A stretch of DNA of 64,000 nt from Bacteroidota bacterium (GTDB lineage: Bacteria; Bacteroidota; Bacteroidia; UBA7662; CANHCV01): positions 62,001-126,000 of the forward strand of contig CANMVY010000003.1 in the NCBI GenBank assembly GCA_947501265.1, written 5' to 3'. How positions within the stretch are numbered: the first letter of the stretch is position 1; every line of letters begins with the position of its first letter. Shown here piece by piece: positions 1 to 8,805 of the stretch. The notes below the pieces were generated by a model. The model saw only the letters and a list, made by a program, of their open reading frames with translations. It had not been told where the DNA came from and did not search any database. The translations under genes were made by a program, and so were the position numbers.

Positions 1-2
1 TT

Positions 3-737
3 CTGGATCGTTGGAAAGTGAACTACAGCAAAGCATTGTACGAAGTGGCCATGTTCCCAGGCAGAAGTGCCTCCTTCGGCGCCCTCGATATCAATTTTAA
101 ATACAACGTTCCCAGCGCCGAGGTGCGTTACACGGTGGATGGAAGCAATCCAAATACGCAAAGTGATCGCTCCCGAACAGGAATTACCATTTCGGAAAGC
201 ATGACGGTGAAAGCGCAACTGTTCCAAAATGGAATGGGAATCGGCCCAGTGGCCGAACAAGCTTTCGAGTTCAGCAAAGCCACTTGCCGTTCGGTTCGTC
301 TTAAAAATCCACCGCATAAAAATTATTCTACTGGTGGAGCATTTACTTTGGTAGATGGCATCGTTGGGAAATTGCCGTGGTACGGAAAAGATTGGTTGGG
401 TTTTCAAGACGACTTTGAAGCAACGTTGGATATGGGCTATACCCGCCCCATTCAGCGCGTTTCGGCAGACTTTTTGGAAGAAACGGCTTCATGGATTCAT
501 CTTCCGAAATTGGTTCAGGTGTATCTTTCATCCGATGGGATGAATTTTCAATTGGCGGGTGAACTTTCTAAAGACGATTTATTGGCAGATGGGGGAAGAC
601 GGGCCATCATCAATGTTGGCGGACTTTCTGGTCGATTCATTAAAATTGTTGCCAAGCATCCTGGAAAAATTCGGGATGGAATGCAAGGAGCTGGAGAAAC
701 GGCTTGGTTGTTTGTAGATGAAGTTTTGGTAGATTGA
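3..737 (+). CDS. Probable GH20 beta-N-acetylhexosaminidase, C-terminal part (5' end outside window)
   Basis: The frame is open to the left edge, so only the C-terminal ~245 residues are present. It opens with LDRWKVNYSKALYEV, which resembles the end of the GH20 catalytic barrel in Bacteroidota enzymes. A chitobiase C-terminal-like beta domain follows (EVRYTVDGSNPN, roughly residues 35-90), then an F5/8-type discoidin or carbohydrate-binding domain up to the final FVDEVLVD. The likely role is release of N-acetylhexosamine from glycans in the periplasm or at the surface. The same two accessory domains end the GH92 enzyme at 20436-23315, so GH92 cannot be excluded, but the barrel-end motif favours GH20. 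Its TGA shares one base with the ATG of the next gene, which implies translational coupling. Confidence 0.65.
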   Translation: MDRWKVNYSKALYEVAMFPGRSASFGALDINFKYNVPSAEVRYTVDGSNPNTQSDRSRTGITISESMTVKAQLFQNGMGIGPVAEQAFEFSKATCRSVRLKNPPHKNYSTGGAFTLVDGIVGKLPWYGKDWLGFQDDFEATLDMGYTRPIQRVSADFLEETASWIHLPKLVQVYLSSDGMNFQLAGELSKDDLLADGGRRAIINVGGLSGRFIKIVAKHPGKIRDGMQGAGETAWLFVDEVLVD

Positions 738-1714
738 TGACTTGGGAAGAGGTTAAAAAACGATCCATTCACGATTTTTCTTCAACTGCATTGGAAGTTT
801 TCCGCTTTCAATGGGAACATAACAACGTTTATCGGGAGTTTTGCGACGCATTAAACATTCAGGTTGACCAAATTACTACGGTGGAAAAAATTCCGTTTTT
901 ACCCATCGAAACCTTTAAAAACAGGAAAGTGATTACGGGGAATTGGCCCGAATCCACTCGGTTTACCTCTTCGGGTACAACTGGCCAAGTGGCATCAATC
1001 CACTCCATTCGATTCCTTCAAGATTACCATTCCATTTGCTTAGAATTGTTTGAAAACCAATTCGGATCTCTATCCAATACCTCCATTTTTTCTCTTCTGC
1101 CCGGTTATTTGGAGCGCCAAGGTTCGGGGTTGGTGGCCATGATGGAAGAAGTAATGAAACATGCTTCCCAACCATCAGGTTTTTATTTAAATCAGTGGGA
1201 GGCGTTGAATCAAGCCATTGAAGATGCAAGGCAAAAAGGGCACCGAATCATTCTCCTTGGGGTAACTTTTGCCTTGTTGGAAGCTGCAGAAAATCAACTC
1301 TTACCATTGGATGCCCATGATATCGTGGTTGAAACGGGCGGAATGAAGGGAAGAAGAAAAGAAATTACCCGAGAAGAATTGCATGAGATTCTGAAAAAAG
1401 GCTTGGGGATAAGCCAGGTATTTAGCGAATACGGCATGACCGAACTGATGTCGCAAGCGTATTTCCAGCCGGAAACCGGATGGTTTGTACCAGCGCCATG
1501 GATGAAGATCTTGGTTCGAGATCCTTTAGCTCCTACGCAATTGTTGGATGTTGGACAAGCGGGTGGCCTTCAAGTGATCGACCTGGGAAACCTGCACACG
1601 TGTGCGTTTTTAGCGACAGGCGATGTGGGGAAAGTTTGGGAAGATGGGACGTTTGAAGTGATGGGTCGTTTCGATGCAGCCGAGGTGAGGGGTTGTAATT
1701 TGTTGGTTCAGTGA
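737..1714 (+). CDS. LuxE-like acyl-protein synthetase family protein
   Basis: This 325-residue protein matches the LuxE/acyl-protein synthetase family, relatives of adenylate-forming enzymes that activate a fatty acid as acyl-AMP. The Ser/Thr/Gly-rich nucleotide loop TSSGTTGQ lies near residue 80, followed by a VVETGGMKGRRKEITREEL segment and the EYGMTEL motif typical of AMP-binding enzymes. ATG at 737 overlaps the upstream TGA (TGATG); a TTG two codons earlier is less likely. No luxC or luxD genes are near, so bioluminescence is not implied. It more likely activates an acyl or aryl acid for an unknown envelope or secondary product. The substrate cannot be read from the sequence. Confidence 0.7.
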   Translation: MTWEEVKKRSIHDFSSTALEVFRFQWEHNNVYREFCDALNIQVDQITTVEKIPFLPIETFKNRKVITGNWPESTRFTSSGTTGQVASIHSIRFLQDYHSICLELFENQFGSLSNTSIFSLLPGYLERQGSGLVAMMEEVMKHASQPSGFYLNQWEALNQAIEDARQKGHRIILLGVTFALLEAAENQLLPLDAHDIVVETGGMKGRRKEITREELHEILKKGLGISQVFSEYGMTELMSQAYFQPETGWFVPAPWMKILVRDPLAPTQLLDVGQAGGLQVIDLGNLHTCAFLATGDVGKVWEDGTFEVMGRFDAAEVRGCNLLVQ

Positions 1715-2134
1715 TTAAAACGAACGTTTCTCTTGGTCCATGTACAACACGTTCCATTTGTGTCCGTCCAAATCGGTAAATCCGCAGCCAAACATCCATC
1801 CATCAATTTCGCTGGGTTCGCCGAAAACAGTACCGCCCAACTCTCGTGCTTTTTGGGCTTGAGCCACCACGGTTTCGCGGTTGGGCGCATCAATAGAAAC
1901 CAATATCTCGTTTCCTTTTTGCAGATCGGAGATTTCACCGCCAATAAAGTTTTTGAAAATTTCCCGTTGAAACAACATAACAACGATCGGTTTACTTCCC
2001 ACCAACATCACCGCTGAATGGGGACCCTGGCTTTGGTCTTCCTGAAAGGAAAATCCCAAGGATTGAAAAAAAGTTTTCGATTTTTGAACATCTTCCACAG
2101 GAAGATTTAACCAACATTCTTGAATCATGTTCAT
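1715..2134 (-). CDS. VOC (glyoxalase/bleomycin-resistance) superfamily protein
   Basis: A 139-residue single-domain VOC protein. The beta-alpha-beta-beta-beta pattern is visible: WLNLPVEDVQKSKTFFQSLGF at the start and GFTDLDGHKWNVLYMD at the end, the latter being the usual metal-ligand and substrate strand. Such proteins bind divalent metals and act as lyases, dioxygenases or antibiotic-binding proteins, and the specific substrate is unknown. It faces the LuxE-like gene tail to tail with no gap. The start is one of two ATGs two codons apart. It may be the last gene of the peroxidase/rlmN/GreA-like run, 31 bp upstream on the same strand. Confidence 0.75.
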   Translation of the reverse strand: MNMIQECWLNLPVEDVQKSKTFFQSLGFSFQEDQSQGPHSAVMLVGSKPIVVMLFQREIFKNFIGGEISDLQKGNEILVSIDAPNRETVVAQAQKARELGGTVFGEPSEIDGWMFGCGFTDLDGHKWNVLYMDQEKRSF

Positions 2135-2165
2135 GCTTGTAGGACGATTGAAATGGGGTGAAATT

Positions 2166-2612
2166 TTACTCCAACTGGAGGATGGGATATTGATTCTGAT
2201 TGAACTCTACGATTTCACCGTTTTTTTTTCCTTCGAATGCTTTGCCGATGGGGGAGTGTAGGGAAACCCCCATCCATTCGGTTTCGTTGAAGTTGAATTT
2301 TCCGAATGGGATGGCAAAAAATAACCGGAGCGTAGGCGTGATGACCAAAGAACCTTGATTCACCTTTTGATGAGGGCTTCCGGTTTGGATTTGTTGAAGG
2401 ACGTGGATTTGTTGAACAATTTGGCCCTTCCGTTCTTGGAGTTTGTTCCACTCTGCTTGGGCCATTTCCCGGGAGGTTTCGTATTTGTCGCCCATGCTGC
2501 TTTTGGTATCGTTGTTTTTCGATTCCTCCAATGCAGCTATATCCTTATCGATGGATGCTTTTCGTTCTTCAAGCTCTCGAAGTAAAGCTTGTATAATTGA
2601 TTCTTTTTTCAC
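2166..2612 (-). CDS. GreA/GreB C-terminal-like domain protein
   Basis: 148 residues. An N-terminal charged helical region (about residues 1-75, LLRELEERKASIDKDIAALEES) looks like a coiled coil. The C-terminal half ends in SPIGKAFEGKKNGEIVEF, which closely resembles the C-terminal FKBP-like domain of GreA/GreB (SPLGRALLGKKVGDEV). The arrangement suggests a factor working at the RNA polymerase secondary channel or a Rnk-like regulator. Relatives in Bacteroidota are, in my recollection, sometimes mislabelled 3-oxoacyl-ACP synthase, which this is not. The start codon is GTG, overlapping the rlmN stop by four bases (GTGA), so translation is probably coupled to rlmN. Confidence 0.6.
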   Translation of the reverse strand: MKKESIIQALLRELEERKASIDKDIAALEESKNNDTKSSMGDKYETSREMAQAEWNKLQERKGQIVQQIHVLQQIQTGSPHQKVNQGSLVITPTLRLFFAIPFGKFNFNETEWMGVSLHSPIGKAFEGKKNGEIVEFNQNQYPILQLE

Positions 2613-3640
2613 CCCTTATTCGCCAATTGTCCGCAAGCAGCATCGATGTCCTTGCCGCGACTGCGGCGAACAGAAACCATGATCCCCAACTTTCGCAGTG
2701 CAATGGCAAATCGATCAATTCGGTCCGATTCAGATTTGGTAAAATCAACCTGATCGATGGGGTTGTATTCAATGATATTCACCTTTGCGGGGAATTGTCG
2801 GCAAATTTTAGCCAACTCCCGAGCATCTTGTTCCCCGTCGTTGAAATGGTTGAAGGTGATGTACTCGAAGGTGATTTTATTTTTCGTTTTTTGATAAAAA
2901 TACGTCAATGCTTCCTCCAATACTTCCAAGCTATTGGTTTCATTGATGGGCATGATGGTATTTCTTTTCTCGTCGTTGGCCGCATGCAAAGAGAGGGCTA
3001 AATTGAAACGTACTTCATCATCGGCCAACTTTCGAATCATTTTAGCTACGCCAGCCGTGCTAACGGTAATTCGGCTTGGCGACATTCCTAGGCCAGAAGG
3101 GGAGGTGAGGTGTCCAATCCCTTTCATGACGTTGGCGTAGTTGAGCAACGGCTCTCCCATGCCCATGAAAACAATGTTCGACAGGTTCATGCCGTATTCT
3201 CGTTCAGCCAATTGATTGATGTGCACCACTTGGTCATAGATTTCGGCCGGATCGAGGTTTCGTTTTCTGGCCATGTATCCTGTAGCACAAAATTTACACG
3301 TTAAGCTGCACCCCACTTGCGAACTCACACAAGCCGTCATTCGGTCTTCGGTAGGAATCAGAACCCCCTCAATAAAATGACCGTCGTGAAGTTCAAACCT
3401 CAACTTAAATGTTCCATCCGAACTGCGTTGGGATGTTTCAACCTTCATGGTGTTAAACAAGAAAGTTGCCTTGAGTTTATCCCTGAATTCAATGGAAAGA
3501 TTGGTCATGGAATCGAAATCTACACATTTCTTTTTCCAAATCCATTCAAAAATTTGTTTTGCGCGAAATTTTGATTCCCCCAATTCCATCACGGCTTTTT
3601 CTAGTTCCTCCAACGAAAGGAGGCGAATGTCATTTTTCAT
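2609..3640 (-). CDS. rlmN: 23S rRNA (adenine2503-C2)/tRNA (adenine37-C2) methyltransferase
   Basis: This 343-residue radical-SAM enzyme methylates C2 of A2503 in 23S rRNA and of A37 in some tRNAs. The 4Fe-4S cluster motif CSLTCKFC gives cysteines at about 111, 115 and 118, and the GMGEP segment (about residue 160) and the C-terminal mechanistic cysteine in DAACGQL are present. Length and order match the family. ATG at 3640 overlaps the stop of the upstream peroxidase gene by four bases, and its own stop overlaps the GreA-like gene by four, so the three genes form a coupled operon. Confidence 0.95.
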   Translation of the reverse strand: MKNDIRLLSLEELEKAVMELGESKFRAKQIFEWIWKKKCVDFDSMTNLSIEFRDKLKATFLFNTMKVETSQRSSDGTFKLRFELHDGHFIEGVLIPTEDRMTACVSSQVGCSLTCKFCATGYMARKRNLDPAEIYDQVVHINQLAEREYGMNLSNIVFMGMGEPLLNYANVMKGIGHLTSPSGLGMSPSRITVSTAGVAKMIRKLADDEVRFNLALSLHAANDEKRNTIMPINETNSLEVLEEALTYFYQKTKNKITFEYITFNHFNDGEQDARELAKICRQFPAKVNIIEYNPIDQVDFTKSESDRIDRFAIALRKLGIMVSVRRSRGKDIDAACGQLANKG

Positions 3641-4647
3641 CGGTTCGGGAATTGGTTGGCAAATTGATCGTCGGTTAAAGATCGTAAAAAGGCTTCTAAA
3701 TCAGCTTTTTCTTGAGCGGTTAAGCCCAATGGCTTCGATAATCGATGGTCGAGATTGACGGGATTTTTGATAAATTTTGATGGGTTATCGTAGTATTCGA
3801 TGACTTCTTTAAGGGTTTTAAACATTCCATTGTGCATGTATGGTGCAGTAACGGCAACATTTCTTAGTCCAGGAACTTTGAATTTCCCGATGTCTTTAGG
3901 ATCATGCGTGATGGAGAAACGCCCGGAGTCGTTCAACTCTTTGCCATTAAAAAGTCCAATGTTCCAAAACTCATCTCCGGTAAAATCAGGCGTAAAATGG
4001 CAATCTAAACATTTCGCTCTCTCTGAACGGAATACATTCCTCCCGCTAATTTGTTGAGGCGTTAACCCACGGCCATTCAACGTGTCATCTTCCATCCATC
4101 GATCATTGGGGGTGTTGGTCGTTTCTAGGCTTCTTTCAAATGCAGCGATGGCCGAAACGATGGTGGCGGAATCGGGATTTTGGCTATAAATTTTTTTGAA
4201 AGCCTTAGCATAGAAGGGATGGTGGGAAACTCGTTGGACGGCTTGGGAGAACTTCAGCGCCATTTCCAATCCATCCTGAACAGGGAAATGCATTTGGTGT
4301 TCCAGTGAATTTGCTCTTCCATCCCAAAAAAGGGACTCACGAGAGGCGGTATTCATAACGGATGGAGCATTTCTTTTGCCGAATGTACCGTTCATTCCCT
4401 TAGAAAGAGGCACGGTATCGGCAAAGGCGAAGGTTTTGATGTGGCAGGATGCGCATGAAATGGAAGAATCCAACGAAAGAACGGGGTCGTTAAACAACAA
4501 TTCCCCCAAATGAACCTCATCCATTGAATCCAGGGAAGGAAATGAAAAAGCTTTTTTTGGTGTGCTTTCAATCCCTTTTGTTAAAAAATTCGATGAGAAA
4601 ACAATGAAAAAAGCCGCAACAACTGAAAAAAAGAAGCCGATTTTCAT
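3637..4647 (-). CDS. Di-haem cytochrome c peroxidase (MauG/CcpA family)
   Basis: 336 residues with an N-terminal signal or anchor segment (MKIGFFFSVVAAFFIVF) and two c-type haem sites, CASCH at about 65-69 and CLDCH at about 213-217. This is the layout of the bacterial cytochrome c peroxidase/MauG family, which reduces hydrogen peroxide in the periplasm using cytochrome c electrons. A distal PYMHNGMF segment near residue 270 is also typical. A strong promoter lies just upstream (4652-4682, minus strand). It heads a run with rlmN and the GreA-like gene; a functional link between them is not evident. MauG-type amine oxidation partners are absent. Confidence 0.9.
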   Translation of the reverse strand: MKIGFFFSVVAAFFIVFSSNFLTKGIESTPKKAFSFPSLDSMDEVHLGELLFNDPVLSLDSSISCASCHIKTFAFADTVPLSKGMNGTFGKRNAPSVMNTASRESLFWDGRANSLEHQMHFPVQDGLEMALKFSQAVQRVSHHPFYAKAFKKIYSQNPDSATIVSAIAAFERSLETTNTPNDRWMEDDTLNGRGLTPQQISGRNVFRSERAKCLDCHFTPDFTGDEFWNIGLFNGKELNDSGRFSITHDPKDIGKFKVPGLRNVAVTAPYMHNGMFKTLKEVIEYYDNPSKFIKNPVNLDHRLSKPLGLTAQEKADLEAFLRSLTDDQFANQFPNR

Positions 4648-4651
4648 GGGA

Positions 4652-4682
4652 CAAAGGTAATTTTTTTTTGACGGGTGTCAAA
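4652..4682 (-). promoter_or_regulatory. Bacteroidota-type promoter of the di-haem peroxidase operon
   Basis: Read on the minus strand: -33 TTTG (4682-4679), a 19-bp spacer, and -7 TACCTTTG (4659-4652), an exact match to the primary sigma consensus of Bacteroidota (TTTG-N19-TAnnTTTG). The start codon begins at 4647, so the transcript leader would be only a few bases long. Confidence 0.75.
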
Positions 4683-4748
4683 TTTTGTGGTAGAAGTTTA
4701 GCAATTTTGAAAAAAAAACTTAACTTAGTGTTTTGTAAACCAACCCTC

Positions 4749-6866
4749 ATGAAGAAACTAGTTTTACTTTTCTTTCTTTCATTCTTCTCCTACGAGATTT
4801 TTGCTTCTCACGTCGCTGGTGCCACGATTTATTACGATCCCATTAGCAGTAACCAGTACCGTGTAACCTTGGTGCTTTACCGGGATTGTTCGGGAATCAC
4901 CCTGGGAATTACCTCTGCTCCAATCACTTGGAGGAGTCGATGTGGCCAACAAGGCACGTTCAACGTTAATCTTCAAAGCACGGGTTCAACCAACCGAGCA
5001 CTGCCCGATGAGTGTAAACTAAATTTGCCTCCAACTACCTGTGAGGGTGGAACCCGATACGGTTTGGAAAAATTTGTTTTCTCTGGAATTTGGACGGTTC
5101 CAACCAACGTCCCCTTCAACTGTCGCCAGTTTGTTTTCGGTCACCAAGTTCAATGTTGCCGAAATACCAACGCTACAACCAACTCAGCTGATGCTTATGT
5201 AGAATCCTATTTGAACGATACCTTGGTTCCCAAAAATTCCAATGCTCGTTCACAGAATTTTTATCTCCCCGGGTATTGCGCTGGACAGCCCATCGAGTTT
5301 GATTTGGGTCCCTTCGATCCAGATCGTGATTCACTTTCATTTTTTATGATCCCCGCAAAAACTGGTCCCGGAGCCTACAATACCAATGCTACAGGAGTAA
5401 ACGTGCTTTATAATGCGGGTAGAACGTTTCAAGCTCCTATTGCCCTTCAACCTGGAACCAATATTCGAATTGACTCCACCCGAGGAATCATGTACATTAC
5501 GCCAACCCCGGCCATTCAAATCGGAATTTTCGCATTTATGGTTCAGGATTGGCGATTAACGAAGGTAGATAGTGCTACAGGACAAAAAACATGGGTACTA
5601 GCCGGTACGAATAATCTTGATCTTCAATATTATTTCCAAAATACACCCGCCTATTGCGATAACGTTCGTCCTAATTTCCGTCCCAATAATTTCACCGTAG
5701 ATTGTTTTACGGATTCAATTGCACTTACCTTTAATGTGGATGTTACCTGCAACACAGTAACTACCGATGCCACCGAGTTTCGTTTGTTAGCGCCCTCCAA
5801 CCAACAGATTCCAATGCTTTGGGCTCAACCCATTCTTTGCAATCAAATTTCAAGTCCAGGGATTTTCAAAACCCGCAACATGCTTCTTAAATTCCGTAAT
5901 CCACTCAATCGTAATGGAGTGTACAAGCTTTATGTGAAAAAGGGACGCGATGGGGATACCTTCGGTAACAAGTGTAAGAAATTTATGAACGAATTCGATA
6001 CCATCCGAATTGTTGTCAACAATTGCTACGAATACAACGATCCACAAGATCTATTGAACGTTACGGTTGATTCCATCACGAACAAAGGTGTTTTTGTAGA
6101 ATGGGCAGATCCAAGTGCAGCTTTGGATTACAACTACTTCAAATCGTTCAACATTTACAAAAAAGCTGCGGCTTCCGATCCATGGTCTTTGATCCACGAA
6201 GAAAAAAATCCAGCTGTTCGTACCTTCAAGGATAACGACATCAATGTAGATAAAGATACGGCGTTGTACACCATCACGGTTACCTTGAAAACAGGAGTAG
6301 AAACTCCCATCAATGATTCCATTTACAACATTCACTTTACCTACGATCCGAATAATGTACCCGATGAATTCAAGGCCAACATTTCTTGGAATCAGTACGT
6401 AGGTTGGAATGCTCCTTCTTACACGGTTCAAATTTCTCCAGAATTTACTCCACCTGCATTTACAACCACTTCTCCAGTAATCAATACCACTTCTCTGGGA
6501 GATTCTTTGGTAAAGCCTTTGGAAGCTGGGAAATATCTAGTTCGTGTTATTTCCGACCAAGTGGGAGGTGCGCAAAAAAGAACGTATTCCAACTGGGTTG
6601 GTTTTGAAGTGCCCGTTCGACAATTGAAAACCTATAACGTTATCACTCCTAATGGAGATGGTGCAAACGATCTATTTGAAATTGATGGGTTGCAGTTTTG
6701 GCCAAGAACAAAACTAACCATTTACAATCGTTGGGGTCAAGCCGTTTATAAGTCAGAAGATTACCGAAACGATTGGGGAACCGATGCTGCTGAAGGAACT
6801 TACTTTTATCTGGTAGAACCATCCAACGGAAAGAATCTCCAAGGTGTACTCAAAGTAGTGAAGTAA
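4749..6866 (+). CDS. Secreted protein with gliding-motility-type C-terminal sorting domain
   Basis: 705 residues. The ATG at 4749 gives a clean signal peptide (MKKLVLLFFLSFFSYEIFA); an upstream in-frame TTG adds 27 residues without a signal and is rejected. The mature start SHVAGATIYYDPIS with YRVTLVLYRDCSG is a common N-terminal module of large Bacteroidota surface proteins. The middle holds beta-sandwich, fibronectin-like repeats. The last ~80 residues (YNVITPNGDGANDLFEI, then LTIYNRWGQAVYKS) are the gliding-motility-associated, type B sorting domain used by the type IX secretion system. It is probably an exported surface adhesin or matrix protein. A rho-independent terminator follows directly. 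Confidence 0.88.
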   Translation: MKKLVLLFFLSFFSYEIFASHVAGATIYYDPISSNQYRVTLVLYRDCSGITLGITSAPITWRSRCGQQGTFNVNLQSTGSTNRALPDECKLNLPPTTCEGGTRYGLEKFVFSGIWTVPTNVPFNCRQFVFGHQVQCCRNTNATTNSADAYVESYLNDTLVPKNSNARSQNFYLPGYCAGQPIEFDLGPFDPDRDSLSFFMIPAKTGPGAYNTNATGVNVLYNAGRTFQAPIALQPGTNIRIDSTRGIMYITPTPAIQIGIFAFMVQDWRLTKVDSATGQKTWVLAGTNNLDLQYYFQNTPAYCDNVRPNFRPNNFTVDCFTDSIALTFNVDVTCNTVTTDATEFRLLAPSNQQIPMLWAQPILCNQISSPGIFKTRNMLLKFRNPLNRNGVYKLYVKKGRDGDTFGNKCKKFMNEFDTIRIVVNNCYEYNDPQDLLNVTVDSITNKGVFVEWADPSAALDYNYFKSFNIYKKAAASDPWSLIHEEKNPAVRTFKDNDINVDKDTALYTITVTLKTGVETPINDSIYNIHFTYDPNNVPDEFKANISWNQYVGWNAPSYTVQISPEFTPPAFTTTSPVINTTSLGDSLVKPLEAGKYLVRVISDQVGGAQKRTYSNWVGFEVPVRQLKTYNVITPNGDGANDLFEIDGLQFWPRTKLTIYNRWGQAVYKSEDYRNDWGTDAAEGTYFYLVEPSNGKNLQGVLKVVK

Positions 6867-6874
6867 AACATACA

Positions 6875-6898
6875 GGGTGGCGAATGCCACCCTTTTTT
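6875..6898 (+). terminator. Rho-independent terminator of the gliding-type surface protein
   Basis: GGGTGGC (6875-6881), loop GAAT, GCCACCC (6886-6892), then six T residues. It begins nine bases after the stop codon. Confidence 0.9.
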
Positions 6899-7284
6899 AT
6901 GAAGTAAATATTTAAGTAGATTCTATTCCTCGTCTTTAAGAATATTTCCTTGATCTAAGATTTTCATTCAATCTCCAGTAAAGTGGTGAAGAAATGTAGT
7001 GCATGATCATCGAAGAACGATGTTCTGTATTGATGCATTTGAAATCTCCTTTTCAATCTTTTCCATAAAGAAAATCAGTTAACCTCAATAGTACATTCCA
7101 GTGTATGATGGCATTATTGATGAAAGGCAAAAGAAAAGTAGATGAATTGAGGACTATCCCCTTGTTGACCTGTGCTTTGGAAACCCTGCAAAAAATGGAT
7201 CTTGCTTTCAAGTATTCTATAAGAAATTAGATTAAGTCGGCTAGGTATAGGAATTTGAATGGGTGGATGAATTGGTTTTACAAT
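6899..7284. other. Intergenic region, no intact gene seen
   Basis: About 390 bp between two terminators. I see no intact gene, RNA gene or strong promoter. A short open stretch on the plus strand (about 7108-7230) reads MALLMKGKRKVDELRTIPLL and then ALETLQKM. The RTIPLL part faintly recalls tyrosine recombinases, but the frame lacks their catalytic residues and could be chance. Composition is AT-rich. Confidence 0.4.
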
Positions 7285-7313
7285 AAAAAAGGGAGCAAAA
7301 TGCTCCCTTTTTT
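7285..7313 (-). terminator. Bidirectional terminator, mainly for the M20 peptidase gene
   Basis: A run of A, then GGGAGCA (7291-7297), loop AAA, TGCTCCC (7301-7307), then a run of T. The A and T runs on either side allow termination on both strands. It lies 18 bp beyond the stop of the minus-strand peptidase gene. Confidence 0.85.
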
Positions 7314-7330
7314 ATTCAACGAAATCAGCG

Positions 7331-8710
7331 TTATTCCGAAAAATACTGAAAGAAATAAGGAATGGTTTTAATGCCCTGATAAAAGTTAAATATTCCGTAA
7401 TGTTCATTGGGAGAATGGATAGCGTCGGAATCCAAACCAAAGCCCAAAAGAACGGTTTTGATGTTTAATTTCTCCTCAAACATGGCTACGATGGGGATGG
7501 ATCCTCCAGACCGAACGGGAAGAGGTTTTTTGCCATAGGTCATTTCAATGGCCTTGCTCGCTGCATGGTATGCCTTTGAATCAATTGGGGTAACGGCGGG
7601 AAAACCTCCGTGGTGGGGATGCACGGCTACTGTTACACCCGATGGAGCAATGGACTCAAAATGATCTTTGAACAGCTGGGTGATTTCATCGGGTGTTTGA
7701 TGGGGAACCAAACGCATGCTAATTTTTGCAAAGGCCTTGGAAGGAATGACGGTTTTTGCGCCATCTCCGGTATAGCCGCCCCAAATACCGTTTACATCCA
7801 ACGTTGGACGTGTAGCGGCTCGCTCAAGGGTATGGTATCCTTCCTCTCCAGCTACATCGGTTAATGCTAAAGCATTTTTGTATTCTTCCAAATTGAATGG
7901 AATTTCTTGAATGAGTTTTCGCTCATCATCGCTTAACTCTTCAACCGAGTTGTAAAATCCTGGAATGTTGATTTTCCCTTGCTCATCTTTTAAGGAAGCA
8001 ATCATTTCGCATAGAACATTGATGGGATTGGCTACGGCCCCTCCATACAATCCAGAATGCAAGTCACGATTGGGGCCGGTTACTTCAACCTCTAAATACG
8101 ATAATCCTCTTAAACCCATCGTAATGGATGGAACGTCGTTCGAAATCATTCCGGTGTCGGAAATCAAAACTACGTCAGCTTTCAAACGTTCCCGATTCGC
8201 TTCCACAAATGGTCCAAGGTTAATGGATCCTACTTCTTCCTCGCCTTCCAATAAGAATTTGACGTTACAGGGTAATGTTTGGGTGGAAATCATCGCCTCG
8301 AAAGCTTTGATGTGCATGAACATCTGTCCTTTGTCGTCGCAAGCACCTCGAGCGAATATGGCGCCATTGGGATGAATTTCTGTTTTTCGAATGACAGGTT
8401 CGAAGGGAGGGGTCGTCCATAATTCAAAGGGTTCAGCAGGCTGAACATCGTAATGGCCGTACACCAAAACGGTAGGAAGCGAAGGGTCGATGATTTTCTC
8501 ACCGAAAACAATGGGAAAGCCATCTGTTGGACAAATTTCAACGTTATCGGCCCCTGAACTTTCCAATTGATTCTTTAAAAAATCAGCCGCTTCATACACA
8601 TCCTCGTTGTAGCTCGGATTTGCGCTAACCGATGGAATTCTTAAAAAGGCAAATAATTCTTGTAAATATTTATCCTTGTTGGCTTCGATGTAGTCTGCTA
8701 AATTTTTCAT
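7331..8710 (-). CDS. M20 family metallopeptidase (dipeptidase)
   Basis: 459 residues from ATG 8710; an in-frame start 39 bases upstream lacks support because the family begins near MKNLADYIEANKDKYLQEL. The M20 zinc site is clear: GHYDVQP (about residue 83), the catalytic DDKGQ, EGEEEVGS (general base and metal ligand) and SDTGM, followed by the dimerisation domain (GLRGLSYLEVEVTG) and a C-terminal catalytic segment. These enzymes hydrolyse dipeptides or other short peptides in the cytoplasm with two zinc ions. It stands alone on the minus strand and is divergent from the DUF7662-like gene. Confidence 0.92.
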   Translation of the reverse strand: MKNLADYIEANKDKYLQELFAFLRIPSVSANPSYNEDVYEAADFLKNQLESSGADNVEICPTDGFPIVFGEKIIDPSLPTVLVYGHYDVQPAEPFELWTTPPFEPVIRKTEIHPNGAIFARGACDDKGQMFMHIKAFEAMISTQTLPCNVKFLLEGEEEVGSINLGPFVEANRERLKADVVLISDTGMISNDVPSITMGLRGLSYLEVEVTGPNRDLHSGLYGGAVANPINVLCEMIASLKDEQGKINIPGFYNSVEELSDDERKLIQEIPFNLEEYKNALALTDVAGEEGYHTLERAATRPTLDVNGIWGGYTGDGAKTVIPSKAFAKISMRLVPHQTPDEITQLFKDHFESIAPSGVTVAVHPHHGGFPAVTPIDSKAYHAASKAIEMTYGKKPLPVRSGGSIPIVAMFEEKLNIKTVLLGFGLDSDAIHSPNEHYGIFNFYQGIKTIPYFFQYFSE

Positions 8711-8805
8711 TTTCTTTAGATTTTTAAAAAAGTTGTCATGTTTTGACAAACTTGTTTTTTTTATTTCTTAAGTTAACGTAAATTTACAACCTAAATCGAT
8801 GCATT

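Noticed and set aside
2166-2612. 3-oxoacyl-ACP synthase as the function of the GreA-like gene
   Set aside because: At 148 residues with a GreA-like C-terminus it has none of the Cys-His-His or Cys-His-Asn residues of ketoacyl synthases.
6899-7284. Possible tyrosine recombinase fragment in the spacer
   Set aside because: Only a short RTIPLL-like stretch is seen in about 40 codons, with no catalytic Arg, His or Tyr motifs, so it is not distinguishable from chance.
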